Shown here piece after piece: positions 1 to 13,100 of a stretch of 64,000 bases of DNA. Every line of letters starts with the position of its first letter. Positions within the stretch are counted from its first letter, which is position 1. Made by a program: the position numbers and the translations under genes. This stretch comes from Corythoichthys intestinalis (taxonomy: Eukaryota; Chordata; Actinopteri; Syngnathiformes; Syngnathidae). The notes beneath the pieces are model-generated. The model searched no databases. It saw nothing but the letters and a program-made list of their open reading frames with translations, and was not told the DNA's origin. The stretch is from NCBI RefSeq assembly GCF_030265065.1, contig NC_080410.1:25551398-25615397 (forward strand). The letters run 5' to 3'.

Positions 1-921
1 TTGGACGCTCATTATACAAGCGGGAAAAGAGGCACAAAGCCAAAAAAGCGCACCAGAGTGGCCAAAACATTGAAATATTTCAACGGAGCAAAGGAGGGTA
101 CACTGTTGTGTCCCATCTCTTCAATGCCAAGCTTGGCTGCACGTCGGCCGTGATTGAACACTTACAGCGGCGTCACCCAATATTGATTTACGAAGACAAG
201 AGACAACAAGCTGGCAGATCGTAAGTCCATTTAACTGACTAATGACATGTTTTATTAAAGTTACTAAGCCTGTCGCAATATGCAATGAGTCCATTTATTG
301 CACGGTAAATAAAAATGAGGGCGGTAATTTTCACGGCTGCGTTTCTTAGCAGCGTGCGTGCGTGGATACATTTGTGCGTGCGTGTTGATGGCATATGAGA
401 CTCCAGTTCCTTTCACAGATGTTTATTGGTCATCAACACGCCGTAAAATTAAAGTTCAGACATACAAAATAAGTTAAAAGGTGACACTTCAAGCATGAAA
501 AGTCGCTGGTTAACAGCATTTGCAAACAAAAAAATGAAAAAAAAAATATTACTGACACCACATCCAATGACAAAAAGTGCTTTTTTGCAGAGCGTAAAGC
601 TTACGGTTAGCGGTTGTTTTGAATCATGTTGGAAAGGCGAAGTCAGTGTTCTGAATCTGTTTACATTCCATTCTTTTGCACTAGTTAATGCTATCAGCAA
701 TAGACATCATTGTTTATTTGCGATTTATTATTGTTATTTACATGTTTATTTGTACTTTAATAAAGAATTTAAGTGTTCCAAAATGTTTTTTTGAAAGAAT
801 AACCGTCAACAAAAATGTCATTGCTAAATTAGTTGATATATTATATATTAGATTAGTCAACTAATCGTAAAAATAGTCGGCAGACTAATCGGGAGAAAAT
901 TAGTCGTTTGGGACAGCCCTG
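1..921 (+). mobile_element. decayed hAT element with BED zinc-finger remnant
   Basis: An open frame from base 3 to 221 ends at a good splice donor (GTAAGT at 221). Its second half reads like the C-terminal half of a BED zinc finger, with the pattern NAKLGCTS..IEHLQRRHP; the CxxC pair normally in front of it is not recognisable, so the finger is degenerate. BED fingers sit at the N-terminus of hAT transposases. About 600 bases further on, 851-921 is rich in GACTAATCG-type motifs and ends in GGGACAGCCCTG, a usual hAT terminus. I read this as one internally deleted hAT whose left end lies off the window. The link between the two parts is inferred; they could be two elements. Confidence 0.5.
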
Positions 922-1129
922 ATTTCTGGTCAATTTGTTGATGAAATGAATGTCTATGAGTGTTTTATTTTCCTTACAGAAAAATACATTTTTTTGGAAG
1001 GTAAAAAAATAAAAGCTAGGCGGTTTAAAATAAGATTAACATTTTGAAGCTGGAATGCCTGGAAGGCTTGAAAAAAATGAATAGTAACAATAATCCTAAG
1101 GATTAGATTGGACACTGATGGAAACTCAC

Positions 1130-4100
1130 CTTTCTCCGACACATGTTAACTGCTCAATTTCCGTCATGACTTCTGCTATCTCGAACTTCAGCCGCTGCAG
1201 GAAAAAAAGTGTCTTGAGATGCACCATATGCTTGTGGAATTCTCCAAAGCAGCAGTTTTGCAAGCAAGCAATGCTTCAAACGAACAAATGAAGAAACACC
1301 ACTCACTTCAATATCATCCAGCAGCTCTTTTTTCCTGCGACGGATGTTGCACAGCTCATCTCGCTCCTCCAAAGACAGGTCTTCAGGTACTGTGGAATGT
1401 GGGGAGAGGGGAAAGTGAGGATGAGGAGGCAATATGAGAACCGTCAGCCAGTCACATGCACGCGGATTACGCAAACGTACTCGTGATGACCTAAATTAAA
1501 ACACACAAAAGATGGCACCATTGAGGGCTTAACTCAAAACACTCTTTAATCATAAGAAGGAAAAAAAAACACTTTATAGTATTGCGCTTTAGAAACACAT
1601 TTTATAATTGAATTGAATGTAATGAATTAAACATAAATGAAATGAGTGTGTGCATTTTCATTTAATGCTGCTATTCGGTGCATTGTGCTATTCCTTCTCA
1701 TTCCCTGCCTTGGCCAGTAGGAGGCAGCACATTAGAATCATGCAAACACAAGTACTCCAACTAGTTCTGGCATTTAGTAAGATGTCAAATTAGTTGATTT
1801 TCATGGAAGATAAAAACTATATCGTGTCAAAATGAGATACAGTGGTACCTCTACATACGAAGATAATTCATTCCAGTACTTTGTTTGTAAGTCGAAATGG
1901 TCGTATGTCGAGCAGGATTTTCCCATAACAATACATTATAATTCCATTAATTCGTTCCACAGCCCAAAAACCTACACTGAATCCTTAATAAATACTGCTG
2001 TTACTACTGGTGCATGATAATATTGGTTATTACAGTGCATAAGTGAAACGCACTGTTTTGTTCATGTCATTATGAAAAATCTGGTGAGATCAAAGGCAAA
2101 ACTATGTTGAATCCACCACTATTTTTTTTTAAACCTCCAGGTGTTCAAAAACTCATGTTATACATTTAAAAAATTATGCATTTATTATCGGTTATCAACA
2201 TCGGTATCAGCTTTGAGGAGCAGGAAGTTATAGATATCGGTATCGGTTTCAAAACATGGATATGAATGAATGAAATATTTATTGTCATCATCATCGGTAT
2301 CATTGACAATCATTGACAATTACAAAATGTGATATGATTTGCCCGAAGGAAGAAAGAACCGAAGAAAAAAGACAAAGGCAGACGGGAGGAAGCATAAGCT
2401 TATCATTTTCCTGTCCCCCCCATACAGCTAAAGACGCACAATCAGACATGGTACAGTTACATACATCACATGGCCACAAACTTTACAATAACACAATCAA
2501 CAATCTGGGTTTACAATAACTCAGCGTCCAGTCAAGCAGCTCTCGTGCAAAAGATTAGTGGTCTGAGTTTCAGGGCGTACAGGGTTATGGCTTTGTCATT
2601 GTCTTGTAGAGACTCCTGGCGTTGATAAGTTTCAGCTTACCGTCCACATCCACAGAGTTGTTATACTGGTCCGCTGTGTAGTATTTACAGTTATCCAACA
2701 TGCTATTGTAGAAGTTGTGGTCCGGATCAAGCTAATCATTTGGGTCATAATTTTCGAGTGGGGTCAGCTCTTCAAGACTCCTTATAGCTTTAATCTTCAT
2801 ATCCCGCATCTTGATAAGGATCCTGCAATCCGAGACCCAGGTGTTGGCTATTTTCCCAGCGTTCTTGAGTTGACGTGCTTTTCTTGCAATTTCGGCATTT
2901 CGGCGAGTCAAGTTGTCATTCTGACAGCTTCATGAGCACTGTCGCCGGTCCTCTCCCCCCAGACGGGAGCAGAAAGCAGCGACGGATGTCCAGCGGTTCC
3001 AAGTTAATTCCATACTCTTTCATTTTAGCGATTGCCAGGGGCGCCACTGTATCACCTGGGCTAGGCGTCAGTTGTAATCCCGAAATGATGAGCTCATTTG
3101 CGCGTTGGCACTGGTCGAGATCGTCAGCCAAAATTTCCAGCCTTTTGATGCGAACATCTGTATGGAGGATTTTATTTCATCCAAGTATCCAGATTTCAAA
3201 TTCTTTGGAGCCATACTGGGAGTCGAGCTTGCTGGCCCTGAGTTGGCTCTGAACGCTTATCGGTTGAGATAAGTTGCTCGTGGGAGCTCGGAAGAGTGCG
3301 TCTGCACACAGCTTGACCTGAATCAAGAATGATTCGGCTCGTGCACCCCTAGCTGTTACTATTGCAAATAGCAATTACAAAGAGCAAAACAAATAAATTA
3401 TGAATAATCGGAATAGTAACATAATAGTAGTTATAATAATAATACCTTTAATAATGTAACGAATTGGGTTCTAATGTGGCGGACGTTTTTTGTTGTACTT
3501 GAACGCACCGTGGGGTTGACGTGACGGTGAGATAGGAAGTAAAATAGAACCGCACTCTATTTTAATGTTTTGATGCTGGCGTTGATGTTGATGGAATAAA
3601 CGATTAGAAACCTGACGAAGCTGGCGATTTCTTTGACAATGTTACCACAATAATAATTGCCACCTTAATTTATAAAGACTGGCGAACGGAGGAGGACCGT
3701 CATTGACCATTTACGGTTGTATTGTTGAGCGAGACATATCACTGATGCGCACCTGAAGCTCATATTTTTCTATCGTATCTATCTTCATGTCAATGGTAAC
3801 GGTAAGCATCACCTTTTTCCTATTTTTCACCACCTGCACTAACGTTGTTGGAACCAATGTTGCTTTCTCTCACAAGGAAATCTGCCATGCGTCCGTCTTG
3901 CGGGAAAACAAAGAAACTGTGGTGCTGTCATAGATCGTCGTATTTAGAGCATGTCGTCTTATGTAGAAACAAATGGCGAGTCAAATTTTACGTCGAAAAG
4001 ATCGTGTGTCAAAGCGATCGTATGTCGAGGTACCACTGTATTATGAATTGAATCGAATATTTTAGGATGCTTTTTTCTAAAATCTGGTTCCTACAGGTTT

Positions 4101-7100
4101 CTACAAGTAAAAGTAAAGCCATTTTAAGACCAGAACAGAAAAAACAAGTAACTCTACCAGGCCAATGTAAAATTTAAGAAAAACCTAATAGTCTAAATTC
4201 TATACATTTCCAAGACTTTTTAGATTAGTAAATTGAAGACTTTTCAAAATAAACTAACACCTCAGAAACGTTCACTTCACGGTTTGCATCCTAAGGTTTC
4301 ATTTCAGTGTGCTTTTGTATGCCAACCCATTCAAAACATTGTGAAAACAGCTCTAAAAAATACCCCAGCATTGCCTGTTTTTGAGAAGACATCTTCATAT
4401 TAACCCATTTCCTGCCACTGACAGCGATAGAACATTCGTTTATTCGCTGCAGCCCTCCCAGTTCAAACTGATTGGATGCCTACCAAAGACAAACTCCTTT
4501 AAAATTACAGCAGAATGATAAAAAAAGGCGCATGATTGGACATCTACCACCATCAATGCTGAATAATAGCTACCAGCCTTTCCAAGTGCATAAGGATTGA
4601 AAGTCTATCCCCGTCAACGCCATTCAAATAAACAAAGGTAGGATTGACACATACACCTGCTTAAATATTATCTTTGATTCACGTGTTGGCTAATTAACAC
4701 TACAGGGAGATGGACGCAGTGCAAACGCACACATATATTTCATCTTGCTCTGCAACTCCCTTGGGATACCTACTTATCTGCCATTTAAACATGCCACGGC
4801 AACCTCTGCCGTAGGACACACACACATTATCCTCCCCCCTACACGAATCAGAAATAAGCAATCCGGTTGAGAATGAGCTGACAGGAAGTAGGTCATTTTC
4901 ACATGGAGTTATAGCAGATTGTGTCTCTCCTGTGCTTTCACAGACACACACATACATACAGTATATACGCACACTCATACACACGAGTCCGCCCCCATCC
5001 CAGCACAAAGTGGGGGTGAGAGCTGATTGAAAACCCCCGAGTGAATCATTCGCCTAAGCAGCTTTGCAATTCAGACATTTTCCACTCTCCGCTTTTGTTT
5101 GGCCTTAAATGGAAATAATCGAAGTTTCTTCCTATCGGCGGGATCTACTTCTCGTTAATTCTTTAGTGGCATCCAAAATAACCACCGCTCCCAGCACGGA
5201 TGGCGCTTGGTGGTGGCAAGACAGCACAACTGGAACTGCATAGACCGTGTGGCTAATGAGCTTTTAAGATATGATTTTAGTTTTTTTTTTTTTGTGTGTG
5301 ATTTGAGATCGCCATTCACCAGATTCTTTACAATTGAAGTCCAATCCATTTTAACAGGGATAGAGAGCTGCCACAATATATAATATAAATATAATAATTT
5401 AATAGTTGACTAATCAAAGATTTTGTGGTTTGGTAAATCAGGGGTGTCAGACAATTAACTAACTACTGGTAATTGACAACTAAAAGGTTACCAAACGAAT
5501 TGACTCGGTATTTTAATTGTTAATCTGTCTAATTACCATATTGGCCTGAATATAAGACGGCCCTGATTATGAGACTACCCCCTCTTTTTCAAGACTCAAG
5601 TTTGGAAAAAAAGACTTTTTGAACACCAAATTAATTTTTATACAGAAAATAATTACAGTACATCTCAAACAAATGATTATAACAATATATTTGAGAGAAA
5701 AAGCATGTTATTTTGCCTCATTCAAATCTTAATATCTGAACATTTAAATATGTAAACTAATGTGCAATCACATTCGTAAATGAATGGCTTCTGGTTTTTG
5801 AAATGTAAATAAATTAATCTATTGTGATAAAACAACAAAATTGCAATAAATGCATTAACCATCAAAGTGAAGTCTAACTGTGACTGTAGTCTTGAAACAA
5901 ATCTGAATAAGGAAAAACATTGCAATTAAATAATGCAAACTGGTTAAACTTGAGAGTAGCTGAGATCTGTCATGACAGAACATCGCTTCAATGATATCTG
6001 GCGACATCTAGCGTCATGAATGTGTAGAACGTCTAGACCGCGAATATAAAACGACGCCCATGCAAAAACACACCGTCTTATATTCAGGCCAATACGGTAC
6101 TCTTTTTTTAGCTTCTTATTTGCAAATATTAATCTTATATTTTTCATTTAAATACAGTCATGGACTAAATTATTGGCACCCCTGGAATTTTTCCAGAAAA
6201 TACACAATTTCTCCCAGACATTAACAAATGTTTACAAATGTTTTCAATATGAATGTGTTTATTTGGGGGGATTTGCATTGGAAAAACACAAAAAAGCTGA
6301 AGCTTGGGCTGCAATGTAGGATGTAGTATCAGATAACTGGGTCTGCGTCAGAGGTCATGGGTGTTCCAACAGAACAATGACCATAAATATAGCTCAAATA
6401 GCACCAAGTAATGGTTGGAGACAAAGTGCTGGAGAATTCTGAGGTGGCCATCGATACACAGATAGAAAATCCCATTGAACTCTATGGAGAAATCTCAGAA
6501 TTGTTTTTGCAAAAAGGCACCCTTCAAACCTGAGAGACCCGGAACAGTTCACAAAAATAGAGTGGTCCAAAATTCAGTCTAAGAGGTGCACGAAACTTGT
6601 TGATGGTTATAAGAAGCGATTGCTTTCTGTTATTTCTTCCAAAGAATGTGCAACATAATATTGAGGTGAGGGTGCCAACAATTTTGTCCAGCCTACTTTT
6701 TGAGTTTTGTCTAAAATTGTGTCAATTTTGGCGTTTTTCCTAAGCTTGCACAACCAAGAAATAAACACATTCATATTGAAAACATTTGTAATTGCATTGA
6801 TTTCTGTGAGAAATGCTATATTTTCTGAAAATATTCCAGGGGTGCCAATGTCCATGACTGTATATGTCCATTTTTTCATTTAAAATAAATATTTTATTTC
6901 TTAATTTTTTGTACTTTGATTTTAAAAATGAAAAAGATATATTTGTTTATTCCATTTTTAGTTGTTTAATGTGACAATAAAAAGACAAAAAGGAAGAAAA
7001 ACAAAATTGTCCTTTTTTGTGTTTTATAATTATCATTTTATTTACAAAACAAATATGAAAAAGTAGTAAATTCTGTATTCGAAATCATAATTAGTTTTAA

Positions 7101-10100
7101 GATTAAAAAAAAAAAAAAACACGAATATTCTCTAAATTCTGTAGTCCACAAGCTTTCCATGAGGACTACAGAAATTTGAGCAAGAAACATGAAGTCGATG
7201 CATATGATTTACTTTCACGAGCCACACAAAATAATGTGGCGGCCCTTGAGTTTGAAATCTCTGAGTAAGTTAATATTTATGAATCCTGTGTTATTAATTG
7301 TTATATTACTCTGTGCTTAACATTTTAGCTGCACATGTTTGTTGGCACCGAAAACAATGGGCTGAGAAAAGTTGGCCAATGAATACTACGTATATATAAA
7401 AAACTATTATTTTTCTTCCAAAGCAAAAACACATATTTGCAAATGTCCTAATTTGAATAATTACAAACATAATCAACCTGCTTTCATCAAAGACTACAAA
7501 AATCAGTTACTATTTACTTTTACAGGCTCAAAGAAGCTGATATGGACCTTTTATTTTTAGGTCAAAAATGTCTTGAAATGATTAATCCACTGTCAAAACC
7601 GTTAAAATTAGTTGTCAGCCCTCCCAGTCCAAATAGACTGGATGTCTATCACTGTCAATGGCAGCCAATGACATTTAGGGTACTATTACACCCACGTTTG
7701 GGCAAGATGAAGATCTCTCTCTCGCCTTGCAGGACTAGACAAATCATATGCAAAGGTGGAACCTGTGTTGTGTACACATTCTGCACTGTGTGTGGGAAGT
7801 GCGCTGTCATATGATATCATTCACTACTTCACGTGGGAGATTGTACAACTGATGCATTAAACATGACATTTCAAAGTATCAGTACAACTATTACCAAATT
7901 GTAATCCATTAAGATAAAGTTTTGTGGATTTAAATTAAAACTAAAACATTTTTTTTAATACGTAAAGGGTCCTACAAAATCTTGCTTGTATTGTGGGGAA
8001 AAAAACCTGTGACTTTGTTTCAACTAAAACCCTGATTGACCCGCTTGAGTCAGTCATAAGGGTCAGAGCGAGGAAAACTGTGATCACATGCAAACCATTC
8101 AAACTGGTTATAACAGGGGAAGTATTCATTTATTTCAATGCTACTCATTGTTGGATAACAAACTGTAATGGTGTGACATATTTAGTGAAATGTATTATGT
8201 TAGTTTTTCTTAATATGGGTTGTTTCTTGAGTGATTAACTCAGTCACTGCCATTGACAGAAGACACAACCCAGTTTTACAATTTTATGTAATTGTTCAAC
8301 TTCACAGCATCTGCAATTAGCTTACTGCAAAAAACAAAACAGGATTTTCCACCTATTATATAACAAGCAAACATGATTTTTTTTAAAATTCTTTTTTTAC
8401 ACATCTCTTTTCAGACTTGCTTCGAAGCATCCACTTTCCTTATTAAAAGTGAGTTTTAGTAGGTCTAAAAGTGTTTCCTGATATTTCTGTAGCATTTCAT
8501 CAAGACAATGGACGGACAGGCGTCTGCTTTGACTGGGAACACCGGGCAGGTCCTTCCCGTAACAATGGCAACCATGTACGCACATCAACACTTCCCCGCA
8601 GTTTGGGAACACACAAACTCTGGACAAATGAGTGGATTGCAAATCCACGTAACCCACCGCCGGGCTGAGAATGATGCAAGCGTGCAGTCGAAGCGTATCA
8701 AAGTCAGGAACACCTACTTGTGATTACACCGGATAAAAATACATACCACGTCGCTTTTTCCATTCGCCGGGTTGCATGCCATCAGCAGACAGCTTTTGGA
8801 GCAACGTATTCCCTTGTGAAGTATAACTTTCTACTACCAAGGTGTGCGCTAAAAGTCATTACACCTACTCACAGCTTGTACTAATACTTAAGCAGAAGTG
8901 CATAAACACACACTGACAGCTCAGAGACAATTTTAGCCAACATTCCTCCTAAAGCAACCGGACCGTCGAGACAAACCGGTCCACCTTGGCCTCTGTCAAC
9001 TCCCGTTTTTTTCTCCATTTCACACAGACATGCCATGTACTTCTCTGAGTTTGAGCTGAAGAACACCATCCAGACAGCTGAAAAGGTCTTGCGCTGAGAA
9101 ATTTCATTTTAAAAGGTATCAGATGCTCAAAAGTAGAGGACAGGAAAACAAGTGGTTGGTCTTTTATTTGCAGCTATAAAAGCTTGCTCTTTTCTGAGCA
9201 ACTGCTTAACAACAGTAAGTAGAACAAAAGTTATGTACATGTTAGGGTTGTTCCGATCATGTTTTTTTGCTCCCGATCCGATCCCGATCGTTTTAGTTTG
9301 AGTATCTGCCGATCCCGATATTTCCCGATCCGATTGCTTTTTTTTGCACCCGATTCAATTCCAATCATTCCCGATAATTTTTCCCGATCATATACATTTT
9401 GGCAATGCATTAAGAAAAAAATGAATAAAACTCGGACGAATATATATATTCAACATACAGTACATAAGTACTGTATTTGTTTATTATGACAATAAATCCT
9501 CAAGATGGCATTTACATTATTAACATTCTTTCTGTGAGAGGGATCCACGGATAGAAAGACTTGTAATTCTTAAAGGACAAATGTGACTTTGTATATTGTG
9601 ACTACATATTGCCATCTAGTGGATTTTTATGAGCTTTCAGTTAATGATAATTCAGGCATTTAACTTCTGCCCAAATGCATGACGGGAAGTGCAACCATTA
9701 CTGTGCGTAATGGTACCAATTGATATATCTTCTCAGCGTTGGGAAATAAAATAGGGTGTTAAGAAAAAGATCAACTACTACCTTTCTACCCCACATTGCT
9801 TCCCACGATATTTCTGATCGTTGAGAGAGGGATTGTAAGGCATTAGCCAATTAAAAAAAGGCTTCAAAGGCTGCCAGAATTCTCTCTACCTGTTTTACAA
9901 TGCCTTTTAGTTCTATATATGCGTAATACGGTGCCATTATAGATTGAACGCGACAATGTGTGAGTGGGTAGTACAGCGCATGCGTCAATTGCATTAAATA
10001 TTTTAATGTTATTACCGCCGTCAACGCGATAAATTTATACAGCCCCGCTTTAAACCAAAACTAAAGACTCTGGATGAGTGTAAGACATTTTGTCTGTAAA

Positions 10101-13100
10101 GTTAAATACAATTAGAAAACGATTTAATTAAAAAATATATATATACATATATTAAAAAATGCATGTCCGATATTTTTTTGCCGATTCCGATACTTTGAAA
10201 ATGACGTGATCAATCGATCGGGACATCTCTAGTACATGTGTTAGAGGTAATGGATCAAGACTACATTTTTTTTTCTTGAGTTCTTGGTCTGGTCTCAGAA
10301 GACTCAGTCATGGTCTCTGTCTTAGATTGGATTCGGTCCTGGCCTTGGTGTTAACACAAAAATCTGGATCTCTACCTTGTCTCAGTGATTTCTGGTTTTG
10401 GGCAAGTCTTGGTTTGTACCATCCAAACACTAGCATTCAAAATGTCTTGGAAAGACGGAGAATGAAGTCATTTATTGTATATTTAGCAAATGTGAATCAA
10501 TCACCATCATTTGAATTCTGGTTCGATCGCTCTGATAATGCAGTTTGATGAAATGTGAACACAACTATCTAAACTGCTGGATTTTCTTTGAAAGTGTAGT
10601 TTAACTGATCAAGGTTAAATTAAATGCCACAATCTGAACTCTGGTGCGATAGCAAAGATAATGTAGATTGTTTGATCAAGTGCAAGTGTGAACGTTATCA
10701 CCTAAACTCTGGAGCTGTATTTTGGATAACGCAGTTATACAAATTGTGAACTCTCACGTTGTTCAATTCACCTTAGCTAAAACCAAACGTGCATCAGTGC
10801 CAAATAAAGTGTTATAAATTCTAAACGTTTAGTTGATTATTAAAGACATGCCCGTTGGCCATTGTTTAGATCTGAGAAACGATGCCTTTTTTTACAGTCT
10901 TTCCGAGTGATGCAAAGTCGAGCCCATTTTTTTGTGGTTTTGGCAGCGCAATTCCTTGTTCTTCATTAAGGGAAGCCGCTTCACTAAAGCCTTGCTCTAC
11001 CTTATGTATCGTTTCCTTGTTACCAGGGGTCGCGTTAATCGAATATTTTCCGTCGTTGACCGGTTTTTTAAAACGGTGACAGAAAAAATTGACGTCCATC
11101 TGTCATTTTGACAGGTTGCAATTCACACCCCAGACCACAGGGTGGCGAGTGAGCATATTAATTAGCTATTGTCTCTCTTGATGCATGACGTCGTTGGCCT
11201 TACTCGGAAAAATGAGTAAACTGAGTGTTTGCCTGGCACGGCCAGACTGTTCTCCCTGTATTTTTCAAACACTGAGAGAAAAGTCTGGGACCCAGCCCAT
11301 TAACGGCCTCTCGAGTAGGTACAAAATCAATCGACAAATCAGATTTGTTTATTTGCGTGACGTGTTCTTCACGAGCAACGTCACTCTTGCGCGCTGAAAG
11401 TCGTCTCTACAACAACACGGATGGTGAACGGGAGAGCCGAGAATATGTTCCAATCCACGGTAAATTCAGTTTTAAATGAGCTAAAACACATCGACACGAG
11501 TCATTGACAACAGTCTGTCTCGCGCTAGCTATGATGAATAAACTCCGCTCTCCTCGTATGTTTACTTCCGCGCGCAAGTCCCTCGTCCTGCCCTCATCGC
11601 TTCGCTAACGGCACGTCTGCCCGTCGCTGATTGGTGCACTCCGCTGTCTGTTTGCCTCTTGTTAAGCTTGTTCGGACAAAATATTAATTACAAATGAATG
11701 AAAACAAAATACTATTGAATATGTTATTATTATCATTTTAAAAATGTAAGTGACGGGTAAAAATAGATGATGACCGGATTTTTATGACACTGTCAGTCAA
11801 AATGACAGACAACGAAAAAGTCTAGCGCAACCTCTGCTTGTTACATGTGTTGTTACCTTGTTTTGCAAACTGATAACAGATGAGGCCATCTGTCAGTGTG
11901 CCATCTGCCGACTGCAGACAGTGTGCGTTCTTATCACTTTGTCTCTGTGTCGAAAAGACTTTCACATCGTGCTCAACCGATTTGTCACGTGTCACAAAAA
12001 CACCCTGATTTAATCCATGAGAAACAGGTTGGCATGTATGTTTTCCATTAACCTCAATGTTGTGTTTGTTTCTCATTGCAACATGATCAATTGCTTTTTG
12101 TCAAAGAGCCAATTAGTCAGCAGTTTAATTGATATTCAATTCCCATAAGAATTTGCATAGATACAATAAATCTGGACATTCGTGCAGTGGCTTAAATAGA
12201 AACGGCACAATATTTGATTTCATTCACCCGATAAGAATTTTATGTAAAATTGATTCTGGATTAAGTGTGTTCAGTCTTATTTCAGATCTTCACTGATATT
12301 CTAAGGACACGGTACTCAAAGTTCTCGTCATTGGCTGCTCAGGTTTTATAGCACATGCCTTGTTAAATAGCAGCGAGGGCAAACAAGTCTTTTAAAAACA
12401 CTTTAACGGGCCTCGGTCCTGAGTGACTCACTCAGGAAATAACTGAAGCATCTCACTCGGCCCACGGTTTCAGCCGGCGACCTGAGCGCTCAAACACGTG
12501 TTTAGAATCAGAGCTTTTACTTTGGATGAAGGACAGATGGAAGATGAGGAGATATTAAAGCTGCCAAGTAAAAGGAACAGGAAGAAGAGGAAGTCGAGGC
12601 GGACAGATGGAGTTCTTTTCTTGTTTGGTGGCTCAGATTTGACCTCAGCTTTAGCCACATGTGAGGCCTTTATTTAGAATCATTCTACAGATGCGAGAAA
12701 CATCAACAGTCTGTCAAAAACCAATATGATTTGTGTTTGCTTGTGATCGATTTGGCTTGAGGACTCTGGCTTCTCAGGACATTCTAAAATCACAGTCAAA
12801 ATATTAATTAAAAAGCAAAAATATGACCATGATATCGCATGGGTGTGCTGTGACCAACTTCAGTTTTGCCAGCATCCTTGGTAGGTATCTTTCAAAGTAC
12901 TCATCACCGTTTTATCAATCACAAGGAATCATCATCTACGAGAGTGCCATAGACACTTAAGTAGTGACTTATGGGGTTGCAGATTAAAGGACATGCAGGG
13001 AAAGTGTGCGAGTGTGGAGTCGAGACCCTGATTTGAGATGCAGCCATGCAGGATTAATGCCGCTCATCACCATGACCTGCTCTGGCAAGGCCCTTCATTT

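Noticed and set aside
3-221. BED-finger frame as a host ZBED gene
   Set aside because: The first metal-ligand pair is not recognisable and hAT end motifs follow; a decayed transposon is simpler.
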